DNA from: Sclerodactyla briareus
Taxonomy: Eukaryota > Echinodermata > Holothuroidea > Dendrochirotida > Sclerodactylidae
Direction of reading: 5' to 3'
Assembly (NCBI GenBank): GCA_026419785.1
Contig: JAODTK010000222.1
Location: 1 to 64,000, forward strand
Length of the DNA stretch: 64,000 nucleotides
This document shows, in pieces, positions 46,055 through 58,502 of the stretch. The translations under genes were made by a program, and so were the position numbers. Within the stretch, counting starts at the first letter, position 1. Every line of letters starts with the position of its first letter. The notes under the pieces were generated by a model. It searched no databases, was not told the origin of the DNA, and saw nothing but the letters and a program-made list of their open reading frames with translations.

Positions 46055-46985
46055 ATGTTAATACAAGTTGGGGGACCCAGTGTTACTGTTAACCCATGGC
46101 TCTATGCAGGTTATATGCAGGAGCTGGTCCGCTCATGAGGGAGGCCGGTCTGCGAGGGGGTGCACAGCTGAATGGAAGTGGCGGAGAGGTCTACCTGTAA
46201 TTTGAATTGAAGCAAAGGACTGGGACCCCGCCCCTCCCCCTCCACTTTCAAATTCAAATTTCAAAAGTAAAATGAAGCCCTAAAGTTAGGCTTGTTGCAA
46301 TCTTTAGCCAAATGCCAAAGAAATTAGCCAGAGTGGTTCCGTTTTGTATGATTGAATATGTAGGCCCTATATACCAATATGGACTGGATGTATAAGATTT
46401 GTGTTTGGGATGAGGGGTTTTGGGGTAAGGTAGGGGTGTGAGGGCTAGGGATTAGTCCCAAATCCTGCCGGTAGAAAATTAGTTGGGTTTTACTACTTTA
46501 CAAGAGGTAACATCAAACAGAATTGCTGAGTAGTGTCCTATACAGGTGTTCGGCATAGAATTATACACATGGGGGGGGGGAAGGGGGAGCACGCAACATT
46601 GCGAAGACAGGGAAAAACAAACATCATGTGTGCATAGGTATTTATGGGGCTTGGCATCTGATGGTAGCATGGAGCTATTATATTAAATGGAGAGGACATT
46701 AGAGCGCGTAATTGTATGCTGTAGGTTAAAGTGTTGGTAACGATCAGATTGGGGACCTGTAGTCAGAATCTGACCCTAACCCATACCCTGGCAAATCCCT
46801 AAACACACTTCTGATCCGTGGTACACGTTTCACCGGGTGCAAAGGCTATATGTAATTAGCAATCATGCCCTGTCTCATTTGTTTTCCACACTGAGTAGAG
46901 TGCCACGCAAACTGTTGTACTTTTTTCCTGTGGCAGTAATGAAGGGTATGGCTAATTGCCAAATTCTTGCTTTATTGGGGTACAT
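46055..46985. other. Unassigned
   Basis: G run at 46,571-46,580. Short frames only. Confidence 0.35.
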
Positions 46986-46989
46986 TTTC

Positions 46990-47485
46990 ATATGTAAAGA
47001 TCTTGTGTGAAAGGGCATACTTCCAGTAGGGGATTCGATTATTACACCAATTTAGCTCGAACCAGCTATGCGGTTTGAGCTATTGGAATCTGCGTGTTAC
47101 TCTATCCACAGTTTCTATAGATATTATCTATCCAGTGTTTCAAAAATTTGTGGCCCCAAAAGTCATTCTGTGAGAATGTCGCAAACTTGGACACAATGTT
47201 TATGAGTAGAGGACATGTTGACTTGGTGAAGGTGCCAAAGGCATTGAAGGGGTAATAATGGCATTAGGTGTAAATGTGCAGAATGTATCGCCTACAAAGT
47301 ATACAGTTTACTTGAAAACTGTGTCATGTTCCGTGGGTGCGTGCTTCATTAGCTTGTTCACAGATTTTTGGACGCAACATCGTATAGGCTAGTGCTATGG
47401 TATAGTTGAAAACAGTAACATTGTTGAAAAGAAGCGTTACGGACCCAAAAAAGTCAATACTGAACTAAGTATCATTGTTCTTTGG
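46990..47485 (+). repeat. Rep-E copy
   Basis: Colinear with 51,720-52,200: 'gcggtttg' or 'gcgggtttg', 'gctatt', 'ctatccac', 'caaacttgga', 'aaaactgtgtcat', 'agcttgt', 'cagattttgga', 'caacat', 'gtgc', 'aaaag' and 'agcg', then 'acggaccc' or 'acagaccc'. Confidence 0.6.
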
Positions 47486-47639
47486 GCGTATTTTTACCCT
47501 GGAAAGCAAGGTAAGAGGTCATGAAGGGCACAATGGGCCACTGGGTGTACCTTGTACCTTGGAGTTTCACCTCCGAACAAGTTCCGTAGGGCTATAAACT
47601 GGAGGTTATTGACTTCTAGGCGGAGGAGCAGGGTAATTT

Positions 47640-48680
47640 TTAGTGGATTAGTCTAGGTAGTTGGTAGCAGTCCCATGAGTCGGTCTCCAAATAAATGTAT
47701 AGAAGTGGATCAATAGTGTCTTGGAAGTGCATCCAGAGGGTAACTGATTCGATGAAGAATGACTGTAGGTGTGGGTGGACGAATGATGGGAGGCCTCAAT
47801 TGTCGAGAATTGGTGCGTCTAGTTCTGCCATCTAGGTTTAGATATCTATCCAGGTCGATGTCAGCCCCTTTATGGATATTTTTATTGAACCTTGCTTACA
47901 CTTTGTTTTGTCGTCCTTTCTCTTCAACCCACTCTTCAACAACCGATTTCCAGTTCCGTTGGCCATCTTTTTCGGTAACAGATGAATGTGTATCGTAGTT
48001 GCCACTAACAAATCTTGCAGCATGCCGCTGGACTTTCTGGAGCGTGTCTCGGTTTGGTTTCTGTATCTAGGGTTCCAACTGGCTGAGGAGGCATTTCAAG
48101 GTGTGGTGGGAACAAGTGTTACATAGAGGTTTTCTTTCACTTTCCGTGCAGCATGGCAAAGTTCCTCGAATAAATTCAATACCCACCCAGTGGCCTTGGA
48201 CGCGGCGTGTTTGGTTTGTTTTGTCCCATTTCAAGTTGTTTTGTAGGATCACCCCAGGTACTTGTCTTCTTCCCCCTTTCCATGGCCTGTCCAAGCATGG
48301 TGTGATCAGCTTTTCCTGGTTGTTCGTTTTCCTTGGAAATCCGCATGGTTTTGCATTTAGAGGCGTTGAATTTCATTCCCCAGTTTTTCGAACCAAGTTC
48401 CTGGTTGAGGTTGTTAAGAACTTCCTGGAGCTGGGCTTCATCATTACAGGAGGTTATGTATTTGGTAGACACTGCAATCATCAGCGAATAGTCTCAGGTT
48501 GGTTTTTTGTGTTTACACAGTCGGCCATATCATTAATAATACGGATGACAAATGGGGGTCCTAGAACATTGCTAGGCCAAAAACAAAAACTTTTGGGGCC
48601 TGTGAAATTGCCTTTCGTCAGTTTATCATGGATGGTTACTACTCAGTGTTCAAGGTCAAAGAGAACTATTAGGTGAAAAC
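47640..48680 (-). mobile_element. LINE (CR1/Jockey-type) reverse transcriptase C-terminal half
   Basis: On the minus strand, a block VLGPPFVIRIINDMADCVN (near 48,540) matches the conserved V-LGP…INDL region. It is followed by a degraded LFADD (near 48,490). One open frame of 101 codons then carries LQEVLNNLNQ and WGMKFNASKCKTMRIS, a hallmark of these elements. Further on comes RDTLQKVQRHAARFV then SGNYDTHSSVTE (near 48,010), a standard thumb/tail region. The frame changes at least three times. It is better preserved than the LINE at 4,085-5,790, so younger, but still dead as assembled. 3' end approximate. Confidence 0.85.
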
Positions 48681-48689
48681 GAACTGCAA

Positions 48690-50515
48690 CTGTCTCGTTC
48701 TCGCTTAGTTATGTTAATATACATAAGTAGTACCACCTATAGCACCTTAAAGTCAAATGTCACCAAAGTGCCTAATGACATAATGAACTATTCCATAAAC
48801 TTCTCTTACCAACCTTCTCCCATAAGTGCTTGCCCTAACTCTTTTGGAGATACACCAGACCTACTATGCACGGCCTAGGGACCTACATTCACTACAGATA
48901 AATAGCTGGGGCAATCGCCTGCACCTCTCTGTTCAATGTTGATAGCTGCACTTATTTTCAATGATCAGTAACGGTATTCATCATTCCCAGATTCCCACAT
49001 GCTTCTGACGGTGGTTAATCTAGTTCATACGTAACTAATTACACTTTTTATGCTGCGGGAGAGCAGCTCTACCCGTCATCATGTCCTCTCCGTTCGTTCG
49101 GTCGTGCTTTCGTCCGTATCGTTTCGTCCCTTCTGTTCTCACGTCATTCATACTTCTAACCCATACAAATACGATCAGGTTTAAACTTGGTGGGTGGATT
49201 CACTTGCTACTAGCTGCCTTATACTTTATGTTCGCATAGTGTTTTATTAGATTTTAATTCAATCCAATTAATTACCCCAATTTCCAACTTTATTTTGAGG
49301 CTCTCCTACTGCCCAGACAGTTTGTTTACAGTACTCCATCCTCTGCTGAAGCAGTGTTTACCTTATCTGTCCGAAGGTCCATGTTCTTCAAATTAGTTGA
49401 CATTAAACCCTATTGTCCAGGGGGAGAGGGTTTGTCTTTCTCACATCTTGCCCTATTTACTTAGACATAACCCTGCCCGCCACAGATTTGTTTTACATTA
49501 ACTCTGCCCCAATTTGTCTAAGTGATGACTAGAAATGGGGGCTTGCGCCCTCCCCCCTCCAAATGCTGTTAATGGTAACTTTTGGAGTGGTTCAACTATG
49601 ACTAGGAGTTCAAAAAATGTCATATATTCTTTCTTTCTTGTGGGAAGTGTGTTTTTCTACTGTTCACTAGCCACTGCTTAGGAATGGCACTGATAGCAAC
49701 TATTAGGCAATGTTAGACTTTCCCAAGCCTATCCATGGTTATGACAGATGTCATTAGAGTTCATTAAATGTGAACAAACATAAATATGAAATGGCGAACA
49801 ACATGCAGTGTATTCGCACAGGAATTTGCTGTCCGCAGCTACCAAGACGTTCCCCGACTTGCAAATTGTGTTATACATGTACACCTTTGCACATCCAATA
49901 CCATCTAGTTGCTCTCTATCTGTGCAAAAAAAAATGTGCAAGTGTGCCTCAATTTCTTTCTACTCTTTGTTTCTATTTCACGGGAACCAGAGCCATTTCC
50001 ATGCCGATTTGAGTTAGGCTGGTATTGACCCCATGGATTCAGGGGTTGCTGTTTTGCACACAGCCAACCTCGGGGGACAGGTTTGAAAAGGTACAGTTTT
50101 CAAACATCGTTTGGCCAAGATCGTTAATACCTGTTCATAGGTTGTTTGGGTGTCAGATCAAGGTCCAAGTATATAAAGGGGGCAGTGATGAACAATCATA
50201 TAATAAAATGCGAAAATCTGTGAAATGAATGAGTACCAACACACTAATGTTACCATGGACAGGGGTATGAGGAAATTAATGGGCCAAGTGCTATGCAAAG
50301 TTGCAGGTGAATCTCTCCTATAGGTTAAATTGAGTGTGTGGCGGCTACTGTCAGCATACTGGGTTTTCACCAGGATATATGCCGTGTTAACAAATGTCAT
50401 GTCAGAGCAGCTTATCCATGGGTCCTCCAAAGGAAACTGCAGGCTTGGATGCACAGAGGTTATACCATGGAGAATGGAGAACTTATCTATGGTCCGACCC
50501 CATTCAATACGATTG
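48690..50515. other. Unassigned
   Basis: No supported gene. Overlapping frames at 49,729-50,017 on both strands and at 50,158-50,593 lack motifs. Confidence 0.35.
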
Positions 50516-50519
50516 TTCC

Positions 50520-50960
50520 TATGTTATTGGCCTTCAAGGTTTAATCCATTATGCAGAGAAGTTGGGGAGATCCCAATTGCACCAAAAATATGACGTTACA
50601 CTTGGACAACCTGGAAAATTATATTATGTATTTAATTTTTCATTTGTGAATAGGTCACTTTAGCAGAAGTTCTTGTTGTCTTTCCTCAACATAAGTAACC
50701 CATACACCTACAACCCAATACAACATCCTCTCCATAGGACTAAACTTGCTTTTTGAAGTAAAAATTAGAAAACAAATTGTTGCCCAGGGTGATGCAAAGT
50801 ATGACATCATTATTATTGCATGATGGGATTGCTTTTCGATCTTGTGAAATACCCATGCACAAACTTCAATGGACTGTAACTTCGTAACAGGAAGTTGTAT
50901 GAGGCACATTCAATTTTTTTTTTCAGCGAATAAACTGGGTCTCTTCATAACTCATCCAGG
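50520..50960 (+). repeat. Rep-F copy, longest
   Basis: Joins the 37,890-38,244 portion and the 3,545/39,750 portion in one piece, which shows these belong to one family. Confidence 0.65.
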
Positions 50961-50964
50961 CAGT

Positions 50965-51715
50965 TATCATTCAGTCTAGGTGGTTAGATGCATTCTACTT
51001 CAAGTTGGATTTGTGCTAGTCCAAATGCTTATCACTAGGTTTATAGCAAAGAGGTTGTAGGGCCTCAGATTTTCCCACTTCATGCAACTGCAAGATTCTC
51101 TTTCAACTTTCAATACTGCGCGATATCCCGTTTTCAAGTTCACACTTCTAGTGGAATTTGGGTTGGTGGTGGCCAGCCCTTCCCCTACAAACAAGTGCAA
51201 TATCCATTCATAATATTTGGGCTCTGGGTTAGATTAGCCCTCGTGACCGAGTGTTTTCACCCCATTTTAACCAATGTAATGTTGAAGACATATTATAATG
51301 ATAATGGTTAATAGACAGCTGGTGCGGTGCACGTATGGTGCACTTCACTTCACACTACGCTCAAAAGGCTCAGTCGCCCACACCACAGTCCCTACACACA
51401 GCTAGAGTAGCTCCAACACACTAATGAACCACAGACCCCCCCCCGCGGCATAGGCCCTCACCAATACACATCTGCCATCGATTTTGAACCAGATTTTTCA
51501 GATGAGCATGACCTGAAATTTGTTTGAATATTTAAATTATGTTGTCATATTGACTATCCAGTGAATAAAGTCCCTTCATTAAGGTGAGGAAATAAACGTA
51601 TGCCTTCTTGTACGTAGGTCTAGAGTACACGAAGCACAGCAACTAGACGACTCGGTCTAGTAGACATTCTGTTACTTTTGCCATTTTGGGGGTGTGGTGA
51701 GGGTACACAAATTCC
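50965..51715. other. Unassigned
   Basis: No gene seen. C run at 51,437-51,444. Confidence 0.35.
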
Positions 51716-51719
51716 ATAA

Positions 51720-52400
51720 TTTTCTGTAGGAAACGGCAAACCTGTGGGTCCGGTTTTTCTTTGCTCAAACCAGTGTGCGGGTTTGTGCTATTCAAATTGC
51801 ATATCATTCTATTTATCCACTGTTTAAAAAATTCTTAAAATTTTTTTCCATCCATCCATCAGTGTCAACAATGTTCCACTCGATCATTCTTTGATGGATG
51901 TTATCAAACTTGGACAAGCTGTTCGTGGATCCGTGAGACATGTGTGACCATGTGATGGTCAAAGGTCGAAGGTCATCAAAGGGGGCACTATAGGCCATTG
52001 TGTGTGATTTTTTTTTTTTTCTACGAATTTGAAATGTAGCTTCCACATTAAAACTGTGTCATAATGTTTTTGGAGTTGCTTTTTCCAGCTTGTCTGCAGA
52101 TTTTGGATTCAACATATATAGTGCCATAAAGTGAAGCACATCTCATGAAAAGGAGCACACAGACCCTAGTACAGTCATTCATGATGGATGTGGCCGAAAT
52201 TGGACCAAACCCATGTTCATTGGTCAATAGAGGGGCACAATATTCCACTGTGTGAAATTGCCTTTTTCTCTCTCAATGGTCATCTTGAGAATGTTGACCA
52301 AACTGAGAACAATATCATTGACTGCTAGACATCTTTAGCCATATGAAGAGCATGGTCAAAAGTCATAACATGGCACAATAGGCCCTTGTTGAACACTGCC
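51720..52400 (+). repeat. Rep-E copy with AGGTCA words
   Basis: See 46,990. This copy adds 'atggtcaaaggtcgaaggtcatcaaaggggg' in pieces (51,955-51,985), a run of three AGGTCA-like half-sites. Confidence 0.6.
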
Positions 52401-52454
52401 TTTTTTGTCTCGCCGGAACTTTGTTCAAGAGAGGAGACATAGGGTCACTTTGTT

Positions 52455-52585
52455 GTGTGTTGTGTCTGTCTGTCTGTCTGTCCGTCTGTATGTCTGTCTG
52501 GCTGTCTGTTATGTCTGTCTGTCTGCCGTCTGTTGTCTGTCTGTCTGTCTGTATGTTCCGTCTGTCTGTCCGTATGTGCGGGTAG
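52455..52585 (+). repeat. (GTCT)n microsatellite
   Basis: About 130 bases of GTCT/GTCC units. The preceding 50 bases ('tgtctcgccggaactttgttcaag', in parts, then 'gaggagacatagggtcact') are a frequent head for this type of repeat in marine invertebrate genomes. The Val/Cys/Leu and Thr/Asp/Arg-rich frames are not genes. Confidence 0.9.
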
Positions 52586-52799
52586 ATATTCTGAACCGTG
52601 GAAGCAATCATGCTGGGACCTATTGTGGAGGTGCTGGTGAAGAGTTGCCGATGTGCATCCAATTTTCGGCCCAAAGACCATTTCTATTTGCATAAATCGC
52701 ATATTAATGAAAAGTTGAGTCCGGGGCAGCTTGTGTACAGGATATCTCTTGATCGGTAGATGCAGTGATGATGCGTTCAGGGTATATAACAAATATGAA

Positions 52800-54680
52800 G
52801 ATTACACGAATTGATCAGATTTTCCTGGCATGATATATGCTAATAAGTAGTCTTAATTTGCATAATTTCTGCGATATTTTGTGAATTTCGTGAATTTGAC
52901 GAAACTTGGTGGAGATGGTTTATCTATCGTCCCAATAAATTTCCAGTAGGGGTGAGAGGCCCCAGAGGTCTAATGGATATTGTTCATTAAAGGTCACGTA
53001 GGGGTAAAAAAACTTTTTCTGGCCGTATCGAAGAATGAATGTCTGTGAGTTGAAGGTCACCATGTGAATAATTGTTGACCATGCATGTGTGTGACCTCTG
53101 ACCTCATTGGAACTCTGGGTGGTAGTGGTGTAAGGTTGAGTCTGAATAAATGTGATATTTGAGAGGTACAGGCACAAAAACTAGAAAATGAGTTATTTTT
53201 GAGATAGGTGATGACTCTGCTGTGCTTATGGAGGAGACCAAATCCCGCTTCGATCGGACGCATACTTTGGTAGTACAAGGGGTCAAAGTTAATTTAAAAG
53301 ATGTTTCGCAATAACCTGGGCGTGTTCATTGGAATGACAATATGCTTAAGGCAGTGGATGCATCACTGGCGAGTAACAATTTTATAAAAAAAGCCATGTC
53401 ATTGAAGGGTCATCAAAGGTCACTTAGGGGTCAAAAACTGATTTAGTACTTTTTGGCAAAGCACTGGGCATGTTCATCAGAATGCCAAAATGACTCCTAG
53501 GAGTGGAGGTATCACTTGGAGAGTAAAATTTCTAAAACTGACCAGGTCTTAAGGTCATTCAAGGTCACTTGGGTCAAAAACTGTTTTCGGGCCAGCTCGG
53601 AAAATTGAATATCTGTGAAGCTGGAAGGTTCACATGTGATATAATGTTGACCTGCATGTGTGTGACCATTGACCTCACATTGACCTTGTAGGGGGGTCAT
53701 GTGCGTTAAAGGTGTGAGGTTTCTGAATAAATGTGCTTATTAAGGAGTTAAGGGCCAAAAAAAAAAAACTGGTTATTTCTGGAATGTGAGAGACCGCTGT
53801 GTGCCATGGGGAAGGAAACAACTCCCGCTTCGATAGGACGGCAACTTTGCGTAGTTACAAGAGGTCAAAGTTTAATTTAATAGCTTTTCGCAATAACCTT
53901 AGGCGTGTCATGTGAAAATGTTTCCTCATGAAACTTGGTGGAGATGGTTACACCTTTGATAACCGTAAAATTTTAAAAACAGTTGTAAGGTCACTTCAGG
54001 TCATTCATTAATGTGAATAATTTGCATAAATTACAAATTTTTTCGAATTGTGTTAAATGGCGCTGTAACAATTGGAAGGAATGCAACTAGGGTGCTCGTA
54101 GAGATTTGTCATGGTAATTTTTGGGTTGTAATCAAACAACATCTATAGACAAGGTCGAAAGGGCAAAGGTCAAGTTTTAAGAAAAGTGCTTATTTTAGGA
54201 GTTAAGGCCAAGCAAAGAAATAAAAACTGTCGATTTTTGGATAAGTGATAGTAGTTCTATATCTGCCCAAATAGACGAAACCAAACTCCCCGCTTCAATA
54301 TGACACCTGGTATTAAACGGTACAAGGGGGGATAAAGGTGGGATTTTAATACCTTTTGGGCGATAGGCATAGGGTGTGTTAACCTGATGACATAATGCTT
54401 TTGGGGCTGGTGCACACATTGAGGCAAGATTTTTCATAAAACCGTCATGTCATAAAAGGTCATTCGAGGGTCAGAAAATGCCAAATAGTGAAACATTTTC
54501 TGCAATCATTTTTAGTGGCTGTGTGTTATATATAACGAAATTTCGGACATGCTGCATATGATTAAGGGTAACATTGTCATGAAAACTGTTATGTAATCAA
54601 GGTCATTCAAGCGTCACTTCTGGGCCAAAAACTGTCAAATAATACAGTTACTGCAACAAGCTCCAGCGACTGTACGCTAC
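52800..54680 (+). repeat. Rep-B array, ~580 bp unit, plus related flank
   Basis: 'gaataaatgtg' recurs at 53,142 and 53,725. 'cccgcttcgat' recurs at 53,245 and 53,826 and as 'cccgcttcaat' near 54,289. 'ggtcacttaggggtcaaaaactg' (in parts) lies near 53,420 with weaker copies. 'gaaacttggtggagatggtt' (20 bases) occurs at 52,900 and 53,934. A perfect DR1 lies at 53,092-53,104. Confidence 0.85.
53092..53104 (-). promoter_or_regulatory. DR1 nuclear-receptor motif inside Rep-B
   Basis: TGACCT-C-TGACCT again, at the same place in the repeat unit as the one at 31,212. Its preservation in two separated arrays shows it belongs to the family sequence. Confidence 0.5.
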
Positions 54681-54684
54681 CTTC

Positions 54685-55430
54685 TAAAGAATGGTTTAGT
54701 CTTGTGGCACCCGAGCTGACCGCATGATGCTTGACAATCGCTATTATTAAGAATGCTATCAATAACAAAATGCCTTTACTCCTTTCAACCCCTCGGTCAG
54801 TATTTCCCATCCTAACTAGTATTTCCATCTGTGACAGACAGAGATTTACCCATGTCAAAACCTGCATTTTTACCTTGAGGTCAATCAGCCTGTCATAACC
54901 TCTTCTGGGCCCCTACACTGACATATAAAGTGTAAACACTCAGTCATTTGTTTACTTACTCCAGGACCTATTCAAGAATGAATGGTGTGAGGTGTCACCT
55001 GCAGTAGCTGGTGCTGTGATGAGATGGGGGAAGGAGGGACTCCCTTGTATAACTTATATAGTCATAGCTTAGCCAGTAGGCCTGCATGACTCGTATTAGA
55101 GTGCGTATTCCACTCTAGACGGGGAGTGAGAGGGGGGTGGGTGTGAACTCCCTAGGGAGTTGATGGAAGTAGTAGAGGTATAGGCGGGCCTACTCTTTGA
55201 TGATATTAGGATAAACTTATTAGATTTAGGGTTCCTTTACATTGTTTGGACCAATACAGTAATCTGAAGGAAACTAGTAAATCAGTACAGTATGGGTTTA
55301 TAATGGGAGGGTTCAGTAGGGGTGTTGTCAAGATGGCAATGAATGTTGAAAATTTTAAGAGTATTGGGATATTAAAGAAACATATGGAATGCCAGTTGTC
55401 ATTGTTTGCATGGTGACTAAAAGAATAAAT
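54685..55430. other. Unassigned
   Basis: The minus-strand frame 54,607-54,867 has a hydrophobic stretch (GILLLIAFLIIAIV) that could be a membrane helix, but no other support. No gene called. Confidence 0.35.
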
Positions 55431-55432
55431 CA

Positions 55433-55492
55433 TGATCGCGCAACCAGGCGAGACAATGGTGGCGACGCCTTGTTGCTGAGGATCTTGATCAT
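55433..55492. repeat. Hairpin repeat, copy 1
   Basis: Arms GCAACCAGGCG (55,439 on) and CGCCTTGTTGC (55,466 on) pair with one mismatch. Outer CATGATC / GATCATG also pair. The same inner arms occur at 58,509-58,546. Confidence 0.55.
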
Positions 55493-55637
55493 GTTAACAA
55501 CATTCATTAAATTTGTCCTGGTACATTTGTGTGGGTGAGCTACTGACACATAGTTGCTATGGTTTGTCAGTTTCTACCAGACTTCATAAACGAATGGCAT
55601 GTAATGATGATGACGTTCAATACCCTTCTTTCCACAG

Positions 55638-55676
55638 GCGAAAGATCTTCTTGAACCTTGGAGTCAAAATTGAGAG
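55638..55676 (+). CDS. Candidate 39-nt coding exon
   Basis: A strong acceptor (ttctttccacag) and a strong donor (GAGAG|GTAAGAAG) bracket 39 bases. One frame is open: KIFLNLGVKIE between split codons. The phase is one base at the start and two at the end. It is phase-compatible with the exon candidate at 59,609. The protein is not recognised. Confidence 0.4.
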
Positions 55677-55699
55677 GTAAGAAGCCTTAGTGGAGCAAT

Positions 55700-56930
55700 T
55701 AAATCGTTTCATTCTTTGTTACCAGCCTGGCTGTGAATGTTGGTGTGACTATATCCAAGCGAAACGGATTGGTACCACGTATAGTAATCAGGGAGTGTAG
55801 TCCTCTTCTCATGCCGGCTGCTGCTTGACCACTCTAAGCTGTAGCTATGCAATCACTACTAAAACATTGTCCGATCGAATCGAAGACTTGACTCACACGT
55901 CCGATAATAGAGAATCTGGAACAGTGCCAAAAGTGGGCTTCGATACATGGACTAATGTAAAATGTATAATTTTGGTTTGTCATATTTAAAGCTAAAGCCT
56001 TACATCACAACTATACGATTTAAACCCTGCAAACTTACGATTAAGCATGTGTGCGGCGACTGCAAGCGGCATCTGTAAGTGCCTGCAAATCATTGGGAAA
56101 TTCACTGCCATCGATTTCCAGACAGTGACCGTATTGTTGAACGGGCCCTGAGGGAATTCACCGCAGGAGAAATACTGGAGATATATATTTCTTTAATTTT
56201 GAAGATCTTTTTCGAGGTTTATGATGGAAGTGACCACTGATAGGAAAAAGAATACACACTTTCAGTAAAGACTCTTTCGACTTCTATCTGCCCATGCTTT
56301 CTATTTATCTCCCATCACAAAAAACTTACATGGACTTGCCGACATTGGCCTCACACCTTACTCTGATACAGCGAATGCGGTCACCGATTTCCATGCAGGA
56401 GGAAGGCTTGGTAGTTCAAGATCTCGGAGGTCCTTGATTGAGGGCGATACGGTGTTTGCACAAAAATCTAGTTTACTGGGCATTGGATTGATTGCTTCAA
56501 AAAGGGGGGGGGGGGACCATTGAAACTTCTCCCATCGAATGACAGTGCCTCTGTATTAAGTGATCGCCCCGGTACTGAATTATAGATATACACTAGGACA
56601 AAGCAAGGAAGAGAGTAATCACGGACCAATATTTTAATACTAGTATTACTATTATATAATGATTACCAGTAACAAGGGAGATGGAAAGATGGCCTAATTA
56701 CATGATTGTGTTTTGCATGAATAACCAAAGTCAGTGATCACTACTGATGGATGATATTCAGAGCAGACAAGAAAATTGAGTGGAGAATACATTAACTCTC
56801 CCAAAGTGAAGGTTAATGAGTTACATATGCATCCATATGGCTATTTTACTATTTTGTGATATACAGAGTAATGATAAATTTTGATGTTATCTACGGATTC
56901 ATTTTCGATGCTTTCTTTTTTTCATTCCTT
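55700..56930. other. Unassigned, scattered splice-like motifs
   Basis: A good donor (CT|GTAAGTGCC) at 56,076 follows a short frame containing CGDCKRH. A short frame with RIVERALREF lies near 56,130. Neither can be fitted to a consistent exon. G run at 56,504-56,514. Confidence 0.3.
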
Positions 56931-56934
56931 GACG

Positions 56935-57235
56935 GAAGTCAGAAGAATCTATGTATGCAGGACGTTTAGTGTATGGATGTCTAGCTGTTAACATGATAAC
57001 TTTGACTCATGGGATTTGGGATGTGGGGGGGGGGATAAAAAGTCATATGGATATGATCCCATTGTTGTTTGGTCAGGTCAGAGCGTCAAGAGAGGTCAAA
57101 GTCTGAAAATCTTGTGAACACGATAAGTCCAGAATGCTTGGTCCAATCAGGTGAAATTGAACCCTATGTTTTTGGTGCAGGACGGGGTCAAATTGTGAAA
57201 TTGTGAAAATTGTTGTAATTAGCGTATTTTATGTA
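56935..57235 (+). repeat. Rep-A copy
   Basis: Includes the family's head 'aagaatctatgta' (also at 61,410 and 62,885), 'ttaacatgataact', 'atgatcccattgtt', 'agagaggtcaaagtctgaaaatcttg' in parts, 'agtccagaatgcttgg' and 'tttttggtgca'. Confidence 0.75.
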
Positions 57236-57239
57236 ATTC

Positions 57240-57720
57240 ATGGTTTAGCCTAGTTAGCAAGATTATGCAAGAACCGGTATGTGCTTACAGTGTGTACGTT
57301 TGACATGTAGGATTGCGATGACAGGTAGACTGAACTGATTGAGATTTTCAGCCTAAAATATGTAATTAAGTGTCTAATTTGCATAATTTATGTGAAGTTA
57401 CAAACTTGTCGCGGGATTTCCACGAAATCGGGGGATGTGGTCTACCATGGTTCCAAAAAATTTAATTAAAAGTGTAGTTGGGGTCCAATGGAGGTCATTT
57501 AATATGTCTAATTTGCCCATAATTTATGCAATTTCAAAAGTTTGTTGGATTTCCACAAAATTGGGTAGATGTGATCCACTTTGATCCTGATCATTTTAAA
57601 GGTACTGCCTGGGGTCAGTAGAGTTATTGTAGTGCCTTTAATTTGGATAATAGATTCCATTTCCAACTCATAGGAGGGTCTGGTTAACAGTCTGATCTGA
57701 TATGTTTGTGTTCTGAATTT
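57240..57720 (+). repeat. Diverged ~170 bp repeats with 'gattttccac(g)aaa'
   Basis: 'aatttgcataatttatg', 'aaa(c)ttgt', 'ggatttccacgaaatcggg' or 'ggatttccacaaaattggg', 'gatgtg' with 'gatcc' or 'gtctacc' recur at about 170 bp spacing (57,370 and 57,510). This is similar to the AGGTCA repeat cluster elsewhere. Confidence 0.55.
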
Positions 57721-58035
57721 GATTGATTTCACATCATATTATAGATCCTGTTAGAATAGCACTGAGGAAGAGTAAAAACCATAGACTCTGTGACAATTTT
57801 ACTCTGTTTATAAGCTGCTCACAGCAAGCCCTCTCTTACCAAACCAATTTGATCAGGTTCATTAGACCTACAAAAATACTGATAAACATGTGTCTTCCTC
57901 TCTTCTACCCGGGGACGAATGCACAGGGAAATGGTCTGTGAAGTGTGCATACAGTACAAGATATATGTCAAAATAGGCAAATGATAGATAGACAAATGTT
58001 TCATAAAGATATATTTTGGACATCCCTGACTGCTG

Positions 58036-58118
58036 CTGGGGCGGGGGATAGGTTGTGGGTGTGGGGGAGGCGGGGGGAGGGGGGGGGGGAGGGGGGGTGG
58101 GGATGTGTTGGACCATGC
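58036..58118 (+). repeat. G-rich low-complexity stretch
   Basis: More than ten runs of three or more G in about 80 bases. Possible G-quadruplex. The run lengths should be treated as uncertain. Confidence 0.7.
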
Positions 58119-58119
58119 A

Positions 58120-58500
58120 AGGAGGGTAGGGGGACTGGATGGCACGTCCTGGCTGCTTGGAAATAAAAGGCCATGAAGAATGACAGAAATTTTTATTTAA
58201 AAAGGGGGCGAGAAGCCCAAGATTTGCTAAGGGGATTCAGAACATTCCAAGTGGGCATTTGGGTCAAGAAGATGAGTTGATCTGAGCGATAAAACTTTAT
58301 TCAAATTGGGTATATGGAGAGAAGAGTGGGGGAGGGGGGAAAATGAAGAGCAACAACAATTAAGGGACTTTTGTATGAGGTAAAACTATTGCTTCAGTTT
58401 TTTAGGAATTTTTTGTGTTATAGTGAGAATAGTGAGGTTCGTTGATATGAAGATGTCGCTGAAATAGTGGTTTATGTGGTGTAGTGCATAATACAAACCA
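58120..58500. other. Unassigned
   Basis: Purine-rich patches (gggggagggggg near 58,330). No gene. Confidence 0.35.
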
Positions 58501-58502
58501 TC

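Noticed and set aside
52405-52792. Cys/Val/Leu-rich and Thr/Asp/Arg-rich frames
   Set aside because: Direct translation of the (GTCT)n microsatellite on each strand.
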